Below, in pieces: positions 1 through 8,740 of a stretch of 64,000 nucleotides of DNA. The stretch's first letter is position 1. Each line of letters begins with the position of its first letter. The notes below the pieces were generated by a model that saw only the letters and a list, made by a program, of their open reading frames with translations, was not told the origin of the DNA and did no database searches. The position numbers and the translations under genes are program-made. Origin of the DNA: Clostridia bacterium (GTDB taxonomy: Bacteria > Bacillota > Clostridia > Christensenellales > UMGS416); contig JAFGUF010000042.1 in NCBI GenBank assembly GCA_016938675.1, positions 62,001 through 126,000 on the forward strand. The letters are read 5' to 3'.

Positions 1-73
1 ATTTCTCTCCTTCCTCTTGGGTTATTGTTCCGTTGCTAATCATGTCCAGTATTTTTCTTGTTTCTTCGCTCAT
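1..73 (-). CDS. YvlB/DUF4097-like protein, N-terminal fragment (runs off window)
   Basis: Only the first 24 codons are inside the window, starting at an ATG at 73 and reading toward position 1. The peptide begins MSEETRKILDMISNGTITQE, which looks like the short SHOCT-like helical hairpin found at the N-terminus of YvlB/DUF4097 adhesin-type proteins. An SD AAGGAG (87-82) overlaps the stop codon of the upstream DUF2089 gene, so the two genes are almost certainly cotranscribed. The same DUF2089-YvlB pairing is common in Firmicutes. The rest of the protein is not visible, so the family call rests on the N-terminus and the context. Confidence 0.65.
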   Translation of the reverse strand, partial: MSEETRKILDMISNGTITQEEGEK

Positions 74-85
74 CGTATTGTCTCC

Positions 86-460
86 TTACATTTTTCTAAT
101 TAAGTCTGCTGCTTCGTCAGCTGTGATTTCTCCGTTTTCCAGACGGGCAAATATTTTCTGTCGTTCGGCTTTTATCTCATCCCTAGACATAGTCGTATCC
201 AGCCCTAGGGCAGTTATTATTTTATCCAGCCGGCTTTTGACAGTGGGGTAGGATATGCCTAATGCTTTTTCCATCTCTTTTATGCTTCCTCTGCATTTTA
301 GGAATGTCAGCACAAAATATGCATCTTCCTGATTGAGATTGCAGAAGTCACAGCCGTGGAAGTGTCCGTTGAGACCTGCACCGCACCTCTTGCAAGTAAG
401 TGTGGTGATTTCGTATTCGCCCTGGCATACAGGGCATGTTGTTGGCGCCGTTCTTATCAT
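86..460 (-). CDS. DUF2089 family zinc-ribbon/HTH regulator
   Basis: This 124-residue protein has an N-terminal zinc ribbon with CPVC (about residue 8) and CKRC (about residue 23), followed by CDFC. A helix-turn-helix-like segment follows around residues 55-85 (GSIKEMEKALGISYPTVKSR). The C-terminus (ENGEITADEAADLIRKM) is a SHOCT-like hairpin that resembles the start of the next gene. The layout matches DUF2089 proteins, which are presumed transcription regulators. The ATG at 460 has an AGGAGC SD. A promoter TTGACA-N17-TATAAA lies upstream. The gene is followed after 12 nt by the YvlB-like gene. The DNA target is unknown; autoregulation of the pair is plausible inference. Confidence 0.85.
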   Translation of the reverse strand: MIRTAPTTCPVCQGEYEITTLTCKRCGAGLNGHFHGCDFCNLNQEDAYFVLTFLKCRGSIKEMEKALGISYPTVKSRLDKIITALGLDTTMSRDEIKAERQKIFARLENGEITADEAADLIRKM

Positions 461-490
461 TTTTTGCTCCTAAAATTAACTTATGCTATA

Positions 491-519
491 TTTATACCAC
501 CATTTATTGATTATGTCAA
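491..519 (-). promoter_or_regulatory. Promoter of the DUF2089-YvlB pair
   Basis: On the minus strand TTGACA (519-514) is followed by a 17-nt spacer and TATAAA (496-491), about 31 nt upstream of the DUF2089 start codon at 460. The AT-rich DNA just upstream (541-580) contains repeated AATATTGA and ATTAAT words that could be regulator sites, but I see no clean dyad. Confidence 0.6.
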
Positions 520-704
520 TAGTTATATTAAAATAATTAATATGAATATTGATTAAATTAATATTGAGATTAATATAATCAAGGTTTACGCAAATATTTA
601 CTGTTTACAGAATGAATATGCTTAATTTTATTGGTTTTTGATTTTTAAAGAGATTATGGAGTGCTATTGCAATTATGTTGCATTGAAATATACAACATAT
701 TTAA

Positions 705-733
705 TTGACACGAATTGACAGTTAACCTATAAT
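705..733 (+). promoter_or_regulatory. Consensus vegetative promoter upstream of comM
   Basis: TTGACA (705-710), a 17-nt spacer and TATAAT (728-733) match the SigA consensus fully. A second TTGACA lies inside the spacer at 715-720. The predicted leader to the comM ATG at 787 is about 47 nt. The remainder of the 461-783 gap is AT-rich and shows no gene. Confidence 0.75.
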
Positions 734-786
734 AAATTTAAGTTTATATGAAATAGTATTAGCTTAATAAATATTGGAGCACATTG

Positions 787-2322
787 ATGCTGGCAAAAAT
801 AAATAGTCTAGGTTTCGAAGGAATAGAAGGATACCATGTGGTGGTCGAGGTAAACATCGCAAACGGCATCCCCGCCTTTGACGTAGTCGGCCTTCCGGGA
901 GCAACCATCAAGGAATCCCGCGAAAGAGTGAAGGCCGCTATCATGAATTCCAAACAGTTTTTCCCCATTAAAAGAATAACAGCGAATCTCGCGCCCGCCG
1001 ACAGAAAAAAAGAAGGCGCTGTTTATGATTTGCCGATTGCCCTTGGCGTGCTTTGCGCCGGCGGCACCATTCAGGCAGATTTATCAGAGAGCTGCTTTAT
1101 TGGCGAGCTTTCACTGGACGGCAGTGTGCGCGGAGTTGTCGGGGCAATAGCCATGCTTGTTGAGGCTGTGCGGCAGGGATTCAAAAGGATATACATCCCC
1201 AGTGAAAACAAAAACGAGGTTTCCTGCGTGGCCGGCATAGAAATAGTGCCGGTTGATAATCTTGTGCAGATAATTGGCATATTAAACGGGCAGATAAATG
1301 CTGTGCCGATGGAAACGGTTGAATACAAAAAGCTAATAGAAAAGAGCGAATCAAATATTGATTTCTGCCATATAAAGGGGCAGTTCCTGGCGAAAAGAGC
1401 CATGGAGATAGCCGCCGCTGGCGGACACAATGTGCTGATGATTGGCCCTCCGGGCTCAGGCAAAACCATGATGGCGACAGCCCTTGCCGGCATTATGCCG
1501 CCGATGTCATTCGACGAAGCGCTGGAAGTGACTAAGATACACAGCATTGCCGGGGTGCTCGACAAGGAACAGGGGCTGATATTAAAGAGACCTTTCCGCT
1601 CGCCTCACCATACATCATCATCAATTGCATTAACCGGAGGAGGCAGCAAGGTGCGTCCGGGCGAAATAAGCCTTGCTCACAACGGCGTACTCTTTTTGGA
1701 CGAATTCCCCGAATTTCAGCGTCCGGTGCTGGAAGCACTGCGCCAGCCATTGGAAGACGGCGTGATAACGGTATCCCGAGCATCGGGCACTGCTGTATTT
1801 CCATCAAACATTATGCTGGTCGCCTCGATGAACCCATGCCCCTGCGGACACTTTGGGTCATCGACAGGGCAGTGCACCTGCAACAAGAGCCAGATAGCAA
1901 GGTATCTAGGCAGGATAAGCGGCCCGCTGCTGGACAGGCTGGATATACATGTAGAAGTTGATGCTGTGCCATTTATGCAGCTTAGCTCATCGGATATGGA
2001 GGAAACGAGCGCTGAAATATTAAAGCGGGTTGAAAAAGCACGGGAAATACAGAGGGAAAGGTACAAGGGCGAGGGGATATTCTGCAATTCCCAGCTTGGG
2101 CCGGAGCAGAAAAACAAATATTGCAAAATAGACGACGAAGGCATGGAGATCCTTAAGCAGTATTTCAAGAAGCTATCAATGTCTGCAAGGACATATGACA
2201 GAATAATAAAAATAGCCAGGACTATAGCAGACCTAGAAGGTGCGGAAAGCATAGCTCAGCAGCACCTTCTGGAGGCTCTGCAGTATAGGACGCTGGACAG
2301 GAAGTATTGGATAAATGGCTGA
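787..2322 (+). CDS. comM: YifB/ComM-family Mg-chelatase-like AAA+ ATPase
   Basis: This 511-residue protein has the YifB/ComM layout: an N-terminal Lon-protease-like domain (about 1-165) and a Mg-chelatase-type AAA+ domain. The Walker A motif is GPPGSGKTMMA (about residue 220) and the Walker B motif is GVLFLDEFPEF. A CPCG...CTCN cysteine segment follows. ComM homologues act as hexameric helicases that extend branch migration during natural transformation and recombination. The start could be the TTG at 784, but the GGAG at 776-779 is better spaced for the ATG at 787. The stop overlaps the dprA start by 8 nt, so the two DNA-processing genes are probably translationally coupled. Family assignment is firm; the role in competence here is inferred. 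Confidence 0.93.
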   Translation: MLAKINSLGFEGIEGYHVVVEVNIANGIPAFDVVGLPGATIKESRERVKAAIMNSKQFFPIKRITANLAPADRKKEGAVYDLPIALGVLCAGGTIQADLSESCFIGELSLDGSVRGVVGAIAMLVEAVRQGFKRIYIPSENKNEVSCVAGIEIVPVDNLVQIIGILNGQINAVPMETVEYKKLIEKSESNIDFCHIKGQFLAKRAMEIAAAGGHNVLMIGPPGSGKTMMATALAGIMPPMSFDEALEVTKIHSIAGVLDKEQGLILKRPFRSPHHTSSSIALTGGGSKVRPGEISLAHNGVLFLDEFPEFQRPVLEALRQPLEDGVITVSRASGTAVFPSNIMLVASMNPCPCGHFGSSTGQCTCNKSQIARYLGRISGPLLDRLDIHVEVDAVPFMQLSSSDMEETSAEILKRVEKAREIQRERYKGEGIFCNSQLGPEQKNKYCKIDDEGMEILKQYFKKLSMSARTYDRIIKIARTIADLEGAESIAQQHLLEALQYRTLDRKYWING

Positions 2323-3415
2323 ATACAGCGCGCAGGAGAAAGAATGGATATGGCTGGACAGCATACAGGGCATGAACCCTGTGTCATTTAATAAGCTGAT
2401 TAATTACTATCAGGATGTTGGCGTGACCATAACCTCCATAAAAAATGACATTAAAAAGCTAAGCTTTCTTACTGAGTATCAGAAGGAGCACCTTTTAAGA
2501 AGCCTGAATCAGGGATATGCTGACAGAGTCATGGAGCTATTAGAAAAGCACAATATTAAAGCGGTATCCATGATAAGCGAAGAATATCCGGAGAATTTAA
2601 AGCACATATACGACCCGCCGCCTGTTTTGTACTGCATCGGCAATGTTAAGCTGCTGAACCGAGACCGCATGCTTGGCATAATTGGCTCACGGACGCCCAC
2701 TAATTACGGAATAAAAACTGCGAAGAAAATATCCGAGGATTTGGCACGCAATGGCGTATGCGTGGTTTCCGGCATGGCGATGGGCATAGACGGAAGCGCA
2801 CACGAAGGCGCATTGAAAGCAGAGGGAGACACCATAGCCGTGCTAGGCTCTGGCCCCGAAATATGCTACCCCGAATGCAACAGGCACATATACAATAAAA
2901 TAAGGGAAACAGGGCTTATAGTATCCGAGCATATACCCACTGTGCAGCCGCTGCCTTTTCATTTCCCTGCACGCAATAGAATAATTACAGGCCTTTCAAA
3001 GGGCATACTGGTGGTAGAGGCGGCAAAGACCAGCGGCACATTGAAGACCATTGACCATGCACAGGATCAGGGCAGGGATGTTCTGGCTGTGCCGGGGAAT
3101 ATCACATCCGATAAAAGCTATACACCAAATCATCTTATTCAGGAAGGCTGCTCACTTGTTATAGACTACAGCGATGTTATGCAGTGGTTCGGCTGGCGGG
3201 AAACCGAAGGAGGCAAGGACAGAAGCATACATCTTGAAAGTATGGATATTCAGGAGCAGTCAGTGTATAATGTAATCGACAACAACGGCAGCAGGTTTGA
3301 TGAGATACAGTTCCGGCTGGATTATTCTCCTGTGCAGCTTATCAGCCTTTTATCAAGGCTGGAGCTGAAGGAATTGATTGTAAAGCTGCCGGGGAATAAA
3401 TACATTAAGACATAA
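2315..3415 (+). CDS. dprA: DNA-processing protein DprA/Smf
   Basis: At 366 residues this is a standard-length DprA. It has an N-terminal helical region, a Rossmann-like fold starting near LGIIGSRTPTNYG (about residue 125) with VVSGMAMGID, and a C-terminal winged-helix-like tail. DprA binds incoming single-stranded DNA and loads RecA during transformation. The ATG at 2315 lies inside the end of comM. The next gene, trmFO, follows after 9 nt. In many Firmicutes topA sits between dprA and trmFO; it is absent here. Confidence 0.94.
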   Translation: MAEYSAQEKEWIWLDSIQGMNPVSFNKLINYYQDVGVTITSIKNDIKKLSFLTEYQKEHLLRSLNQGYADRVMELLEKHNIKAVSMISEEYPENLKHIYDPPPVLYCIGNVKLLNRDRMLGIIGSRTPTNYGIKTAKKISEDLARNGVCVVSGMAMGIDGSAHEGALKAEGDTIAVLGSGPEICYPECNRHIYNKIRETGLIVSEHIPTVQPLPFHFPARNRIITGLSKGILVVEAAKTSGTLKTIDHAQDQGRDVLAVPGNITSDKSYTPNHLIQEGCSLVIDYSDVMQWFGWRETEGGKDRSIHLESMDIQEQSVYNVIDNNGSRFDEIQFRLDYSPVQLISLLSRLELKELIVKLPGNKYIKT

Positions 3416-3424
3416 AGGAACATA

Positions 3425-4738
3425 ATGCAGGAGATAACGATAGTCGGCGCAGGCCTAGCAGGCAGCGAAGCGGCATGGCAGCTGGCCGAAAGAAATATTA
3501 AAGTAAAGCTATACGAGATGAAACCCGTGAAGAGGACACCCGCCCACAGCCTGAATACATTCGGAGAGCTGGTGTGCTCCAATTCGCTGCGCTCAGATAG
3601 GGTGGAGAATGCCGCAGGGCTATTGAAGCAGGAACTACGTGAATTAAGCAGCCTTATTATGGAGGCGGCGGACAAAACAGCTGTGCCGGCCGGCGGCGCA
3701 CTGGCGGTAGACAGAGAGAAGTTTTCTGAATATATTGATGCAAAGCTGCGAAATCACCCCAATATTGAAGTGATAGAAGAGGAAATAATCAAAATACCGG
3801 ACGATGAATTCGTAATAATCGCAACTGGCCCGCTGACATCTGATGAGCTGGCGGAGGACATAGCAAGCAGATATTGCGGCAGGGAGTCAATGTATTTCTA
3901 TGATGCTGTTGCGCCAATTATAAACGCTGAATCCATAAACATGGAAATAGCCTTCAAGGGGTCAAGATACGGCCGGGGCGACGACTACGTAAACTGCCCC
4001 ATGACAAAAGAGCAGTACTATGCATTTAACAATGCGCTGATTGCCGCGGAGACAGCGGACATAAAAGGTTTTGAGGAAAAGAAGGTATTTGAGGGCTGCA
4101 TGCCAATAGAATCTATGGCAAAAAGAGGGCCGATGACCATGGCTTTCGGACCGCTGAAACCCGTAGGCATAGATAACCCTCATACAGTTGAAAAACCATA
4201 TGCAGTGGTGCAGCTGCGACAGGACAACGCGGCAGGCACATTGTATAATATTGTTGGGTTCCAGACCAGATTGAAGCTTTATGAGCAAAGAAAAGTATTT
4301 TCCATGATTCCCGGGCTTGAAAATGCGGAGTTTTTCAGGTATGGTGTAATGCATAGGAACACCTATATTAATTCTCCAAAGCTTTTGGATACATCGCTGC
4401 AGCTGAAATCAAGAAAAGGGCTTTACTTCGCAGGGCAGATGATGGGCGTGGAAGGATATATTGAGTCCACTGCTGCAGGATTATGGGCGGCCATATGCGC
4501 GCAGCGGCAGATACATGGAAGTGAGCCAATGGAACCGGACGACACTACCGTTATCGGAGCGATAATAAAATATACCACCAATCCGGCAACGGAGATATTA
4601 AAGCCAATGAACGCCAATTTCGGAATCATGGCACCTCTTGAAGAAAAGATAAAAAACAAAAATGACAAAGCGCAGGCCTATGCAAAAAGGTCGATGGAGA
4701 GCATTGAGAGAATGAAGGCGGAAATTAACGTGCAGTAA
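3425..4738 (+). CDS. trmFO: Methylenetetrahydrofolate-tRNA-(uracil-54-C5)-methyltransferase TrmFO
   Basis: The 437-residue protein begins with the FAD-binding signature IVGAGLAGSEAAWQLAE and continues with KLYEMKP. The cysteines implicated in catalysis are visible in LVCSNSLRSD (about residue 53) and FEGCMPIE (about residue 225). TrmFO forms ribothymidine (m5U54) in the tRNA T-loop, using methylenetetrahydrofolate and FADH2 in the cytoplasm. The ATG at 3425 follows an AAGGAA SD. It lies in the expected neighbourhood, downstream of dprA and upstream of hslV, but the xerC/codV gene that usually follows it is missing. Confidence 0.95.
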   Translation: MQEITIVGAGLAGSEAAWQLAERNIKVKLYEMKPVKRTPAHSLNTFGELVCSNSLRSDRVENAAGLLKQELRELSSLIMEAADKTAVPAGGALAVDREKFSEYIDAKLRNHPNIEVIEEEIIKIPDDEFVIIATGPLTSDELAEDIASRYCGRESMYFYDAVAPIINAESINMEIAFKGSRYGRGDDYVNCPMTKEQYYAFNNALIAAETADIKGFEEKKVFEGCMPIESMAKRGPMTMAFGPLKPVGIDNPHTVEKPYAVVQLRQDNAAGTLYNIVGFQTRLKLYEQRKVFSMIPGLENAEFFRYGVMHRNTYINSPKLLDTSLQLKSRKGLYFAGQMMGVEGYIESTAAGLWAAICAQRQIHGSEPMEPDDTTVIGAIIKYTTNPATEILKPMNANFGIMAPLEEKIKNKNDKAQAYAKRSMESIERMKAEINVQ

Positions 4739-4783
4739 TCCGGCATTGATGCCGATTGCGCGAGGCAATAGAAAGGAACAACT

Positions 4784-5338
4784 ATGGACATAAAGGGAAC
4801 TACAATAGTAGCCGTAAAAAAGGACGGCATATGCGCGGTGGCCGGCGACGGCCAGGTTACCGTGGGACAGAGCACAATAATGAAGGCAACAGCTCACAAG
4901 GTGAAGAGAATATATAATGACAAGGTAGTTACGGGCTTTGCGGGCTCAGTGGCGGATGCATTTGCGCTGTCTGAAAAATTTGAAGCTAAGCTGCAGGCAT
5001 ACAGCGGCAACCTAAAGAGAGCGGCTGTGGAATTGGCGCGTGACTGGCGCGGCGACAAGATATTAAGGAAACTGGAAGCATTAATGATAGTCGCCGACAA
5101 AACAGACCTTTTGGTAATATCCGGAGGCGGGGAGGTAATAGAGCCAGACGATGGCATATGTGCAATAGGCTCCGGCGGCAATTACGCACTGGCAGCTGCA
5201 AGAGTATTGAAGCAGTATTCTGCGCTTACAGCCGAGGAGATAGCAAGAGCTGCTATTGAAACGGCTGCGGATATCTGCGTATTCACAAATAAGAACATCA
5301 TTTTAGAGACAACAGGAGGCAATGATGAACAAGCATAA
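4784..5338 (+). CDS. hslV: ATP-dependent protease subunit HslV (ClpQ)
   Basis: This 184-residue N-terminal-nucleophile peptidase carries the HslV sequence [11 protein letters not shown] near its start, followed by GDGQVT and [12 protein letters not shown]. The catalytic threonine should be Thr6, exposed by removal of a five-residue leader (MDIKG). It is a Thr-type enzyme rather than the Ser-type ClpQ of Bacillus. HslV forms double hexameric rings that degrade proteins unfolded by HslU. The ATG at 4784 has an AAGGAA SD. The end of the gene overlaps hslU by 17 nt. Confidence 0.96.
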   Translation: MDIKGTTIVAVKKDGICAVAGDGQVTVGQSTIMKATAHKVKRIYNDKVVTGFAGSVADAFALSEKFEAKLQAYSGNLKRAAVELARDWRGDKILRKLEALMIVADKTDLLVISGGGEVIEPDDGICAIGSGGNYALAAARVLKQYSALTAEEIARAAIETAADICVFTNKNIILETTGGNDEQA

Positions 5339-6713
5339 CATGACGCCCCAGGAAATAGTGCATGAGCTGGACAAATTTATAATTGGCCAGAGCGAGGCGA
5401 AAAAGGCCGTGGCGATAGCGTTGAGAAACAGGTACAGGCGCTCCATGCTGCCTGAAGAAATACAGAATGAAGTAACACCTAAAAATATTATTATGGTGGG
5501 CCCGACAGGAGTGGGAAAGACAGAGATAGCAAGAAGGCTGGCTAAGTTTGTCGATTCGCCATTTGTAAAGGTGGAAGCTACAAAGTTTACTGAAGTCGGC
5601 TATGTGGGCAGAGATGTTGAATCGATGGTGCGCGACCTTATTGAGACCGCCATCAGAATGGTGAAAGAAGACAAAGTACAGAGCGTTGAAAAGCAGGCAG
5701 ATGCACTTGCATTAAGAAGGCTGCTTAGAAAACTGCAGGGCAAAAAGGACAAGCCCCAAGGCAATGTGCTGGGCAATATATTTGGGAACAATCAGGTGCC
5801 CGGACAGCAGCAGCTGGAAGGCCCTGTAGACACTGAGGAAGAAAAGCAGCAAAGGCAGGATTTGTATTCACAGCTTGTGGCAGGCGATTTAGACGACAAG
5901 GAAATAGAAATAGAAGTTGAAGACAACGGCTCAGGCATGCAGAGCGTGCCCGGAAGCGGCATGGAAATAAACATAACCGAGATGTTCGGCGGCATAATAC
6001 CGAAAAAGTATAAAAAACGTGTAGTAACTGTAAAGCAGGCAAGAGAAATCTTCAAGCAGGAAGAGGCTGCAAAGCTCATCGATATGGAGCAGGTGAAGGA
6101 AGAAGCCATTGAGCTAACTGAAAAGCACGGCATTATATTTATTGATGAAATCGATAAAATAGCCGGCAGAGGCAGCCACGGCGGGCCTGACGTATCCAGA
6201 GAGGGCGTGCAGAGGGATATTCTGCCGCTGGTTGAAGGATGCACAGTAGCTACGAAATACGGCTCTGTTAAAACCGACTATATTCTCTTTATTGCGGCGG
6301 GGGCGTTCCATATCTCCAGCGTTTCTGATTTGATTCCGGAGCTGCAGGGAAGGTTTCCCATCAGGGTTGAGCTTGCCAGTCTCACAAGAGAGGATTTTCT
6401 GTGCATTCTAACCCAGCCAGAGAACGCCATAATAAAGCAATACCAGCATATGCTGAATGTAGATAACGTAAATTTGATATTCAAGGATGAAGCACTGGAA
6501 AAGATAGCTGACCTTGCATTCAACGTCAATGAAGTGCGGGAAAATATCGGCGCCAGAAGGCTGCATACTGTGCTTGAGCTGCTGCTCGAGGAGGTATCAT
6601 TCAACGCCAACGGCGAGCACCAGATGATAGATGTAGAGATAAATGAAGAATACGTGATGAAGCACCTGACAAAGCTTGTTAAAGAGGACAATCTGGAAAA
6701 ATATATTATATAG
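5322..6713 (+). CDS. hslU: ATP-dependent protease ATPase subunit HslU (ClpY)
   Basis: The 463-residue AAA+ unfoldase has Walker [10 protein letters not shown] (about residue 65), Walker [11 protein letters not shown] (about residue 270) and the sensor-2 segment [10 protein letters not shown] near the C-terminus. The inserted I-domain spans roughly residues 115-245 and is rich in Gln and Glu. HslU binds ATP, unfolds substrates and feeds them to HslV. The C-terminus ends in EKYII; family members use this tail to activate HslV. The AGGAGG at 5314-5319, inside hslV, fits the ATG at 5322 poorly and the ATG at 5325 slightly better. codY, the usual next gene in Bacillus, is absent. Confidence 0.96.
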   Translation: MMNKHNMTPQEIVHELDKFIIGQSEAKKAVAIALRNRYRRSMLPEEIQNEVTPKNIIMVGPTGVGKTEIARRLAKFVDSPFVKVEATKFTEVGYVGRDVESMVRDLIETAIRMVKEDKVQSVEKQADALALRRLLRKLQGKKDKPQGNVLGNIFGNNQVPGQQQLEGPVDTEEEKQQRQDLYSQLVAGDLDDKEIEIEVEDNGSGMQSVPGSGMEINITEMFGGIIPKKYKKRVVTVKQAREIFKQEEAAKLIDMEQVKEEAIELTEKHGIIFIDEIDKIAGRGSHGGPDVSREGVQRDILPLVEGCTVATKYGSVKTDYILFIAAGAFHISSVSDLIPELQGRFPIRVELASLTREDFLCILTQPENAIIKQYQHMLNVDNVNLIFKDEALEKIADLAFNVNEVRENIGARRLHTVLELLLEEVSFNANGEHQMIDVEINEEYVMKHLTKLVKEDNLEKYII

Positions 6714-6734
6714 ATAAAAAGATAGAGGCACAAA

Positions 6735-7865
6735 TTGAAATTTATAGCTACAACGGGATACTCATTGGAAGGCGTGCTCAACAGAGAACTTAAGTCATTG
6801 GGCATGAATGTGCTAGATGTATCAACATCCAGAGTAATGTTTGAAGGGGATCATGAAGACGGCTGCAGAGCAAGCCTAATGCTACGCTCTGCCGGCCGTA
6901 TTTTGCTGCAGGTAGCAAGCTTTGAAGCCATGAACTTTGACGAATTATTTGACGGAACATACTCCGTGCAATGGGAAAGGATAATTGAAGAGGGCGTATC
7001 GGCAACCGTGGTTGCGCGCAGCGTCAATTCCTCTCTGTTTTCCCAGAAGACCATTCAGTCAATAGTTCAGAAGGCGGTTTTTAAGCGCATATGCGACAAA
7101 CGCCGCATAAGGTATGTAAACGGCGAACCAAAATACCATATTGATGTATTAATTCATAAGAATATAGTTAGCATTTCAATAGATTTGGTCGGAGCGCCTC
7201 TGCATAAGCGCGGATACAGGGTGCTGAACCCGGAGGCGGCATTGCGCGAGACTTTGGCTGCGTCATTGGTGCTTTTAAGCGGATGGAAATTCGACAGGCC
7301 TCTCCACGATCCTTTCTGCGGCTCAGGAACGATACTGATTGAGGCTGCGCTTCTAGCGCGCAATATAGGCCCCGGCATGAACAGAAAATTCTTCTATCAG
7401 GATATTCCCTGGTGGCCGAACGCATCATGCAAGACAGCAAAAGAGCGCTGCAAGGATGAAGAATACAGAGGAGAACTTCCCCCCATAACAGGAGGCGATA
7501 TAGACGAAAGAGCGCTGCTGATGGCGGTAACGCATATAAAGAAGGCGAAGGTAGCAGGCGATGTGCAGGTGCGCACTGAAAAGGCAAAGAATATGCAGCT
7601 GGTAGGAGACAGAGGGCATATTATAACAAATCCGCCCTACGGTGAGCGAATGGCAAATAAGGATATGCTGCATACAATGTATTCTGAGTTTGCACAGGCA
7701 TGCAGAAGGTACCCGGGCTACTCCTGCCACATTATCACCTCATACGAACAGACACAGCCGATTTTCGGAAGAAAAGCAGATAAAAAAAGAAAGCTCTACA
7801 ACAGCAATCTTGAGACAATTTATTATCAGTTCTTTGGCAGTCTGCCAAGGCAGCAGGAGAAATAG
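6735..7865 (+). CDS. THUMP-domain class I RNA methyltransferase (YpsC/RlmL-like)
   Basis: This 376-residue protein has an N-terminal THUMP region (about 45-155) and a C-terminal SAM-dependent methyltransferase domain. The latter shows DPFCGSGTILIEAAL (motif I, about residue 194) and NPPYGERM (motif IV, about residue 298). This is the layout of the YpsC/RlmL-N family, which makes N2-methylguanosine in 23S rRNA or related changes; the exact target cannot be read from sequence. The TTG at 6735 is chosen because the protein start MKFIATTGYSLE aligns with the family and an AGAGG lies upstream. It is in a co-directional run after hslU. Confidence 0.88.
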   Translation: MKFIATTGYSLEGVLNRELKSLGMNVLDVSTSRVMFEGDHEDGCRASLMLRSAGRILLQVASFEAMNFDELFDGTYSVQWERIIEEGVSATVVARSVNSSLFSQKTIQSIVQKAVFKRICDKRRIRYVNGEPKYHIDVLIHKNIVSISIDLVGAPLHKRGYRVLNPEAALRETLAASLVLLSGWKFDRPLHDPFCGSGTILIEAALLARNIGPGMNRKFFYQDIPWWPNASCKTAKERCKDEEYRGELPPITGGDIDERALLMAVTHIKKAKVAGDVQVRTEKAKNMQLVGDRGHIITNPPYGERMANKDMLHTMYSEFAQACRRYPGYSCHIITSYEQTQPIFGRKADKKRKLYNSNLETIYYQFFGSLPRQQEK

Positions 7866-7870
7866 AATAG

Positions 7871-8740
7871 ATGTATCTATTAATGGTTTTTATAGTTGTG
7901 CTTGTTTTGTATTTCGGTGTAGGCATACTGGCAAGCAGAAAGCTGAAAGTCAGGAAATATAAAATAGCAGATGAGAAATCAGCCATGCTCAAGGGGCTGA
8001 AGATAGTGCTGCTTTCAGATCTGCACGGGCGCATAATTGGCGAAAAGCAGCAGGAACTGGCGGACAGAATCATGGAGCAAAGCCCGGACTTGGTGGTGTT
8101 TGCGGGCGATATGATAGACGCCTACGACGAAGACGCAGAGCCAGCCTCTGCGCTTGCCGCGAAGCTTGCAGGGAAAGTTAATGCTATTGCTGTGCGCGGC
8201 AACCATTTTTACAAGGCTGATGAAAAGACAAAAGCTGAAATGGAAGAGGCTTTTGATCAATACAAAGTAATTAGTCTAAAAAACAAAAAAACAATACTAT
8301 CCTATAAAGATCAATCAATTTTGATAGATGGGTATGATGACCCTATTGCAAAAGAGGGACAGACGGAAGACAGCAAGAAAAAACAATTGGAGAAAAATCG
8401 TAAAGTAATGGCGCAGTCGATAAAGGAAACTACTGCTGAAGAAAAAGGCAGCTTTGATTATAAAATCGCTGTATGCCATAGGCCGACGGAAGCTGATTTA
8501 TTCCAAAATGCTGGCTACAATCTTCTGCTATCCGGGCATACTCACGGCGGGCAGTTTGCTCTTCCTTTCGGCATTGAGCCCCTCGGCGATGAAGTAAGCC
8601 TTTTTCCACCGAAAAACATGCAGAGCGGACTTAGCATACATAAAAAAATGTCCCTAGTTATTACGTCGGGGATAGGATACTCCAACATAAAAATAAGGAC
8701 ATTTAAACCACCTGAGATTGTAGTTATTGAATTCGAATAA
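7871..8740 (+). CDS. Membrane-anchored metallophosphoesterase (YkuE/YaeI-like)
   Basis: The 289-residue protein starts with a hydrophobic helix (residues about 1-18). It then carries all the calcineurin-like phosphoesterase motifs in order: LLSDLHG, VFAGDMID, VRGNH, AVCHRP and SGHTHGGQF. The last motif with its second Gly is typical of the YkuE/YaeI group, some of which hydrolyse lipid-linked substrates. The substrate here is unknown. The ATG at 7871 has an AGGAG SD. The stop at 8740 directly abuts the stop of the convergent trpS gene at 8741, with no spacer and no visible terminator. Confidence 0.87.
   Translation: MYLLMVFIVVLVLYFGVGILASRKLKVRKYKIADEKSAMLKGLKIVLLSDLHGRIIGEKQQELADRIMEQSPDLVVFAGDMIDAYDEDAEPASALAAKLAGKVNAIAVRGNHFYKADEKTKAEMEEAFDQYKVISLKNKKTILSYKDQSILIDGYDDPIAKEGQTEDSKKKQLEKNRKVMAQSIKETTAEEKGSFDYKIAVCHRPTEADLFQNAGYNLLLSGHTHGGQFALPFGIEPLGDEVSLFPPKNMQSGLSIHKKMSLVITSGIGYSNIKIRTFKPPEIVVIEFE

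Noticed and set aside
784-786. TTG as the comM start
   Set aside because: The ATG at 787 is better spaced from GGAG at 776-779.
7168-7587. Long antisense frame in the RNA methyltransferase gene
   Set aside because: It is a shadow of a well-supported coding frame with no SD and no recognisable product.
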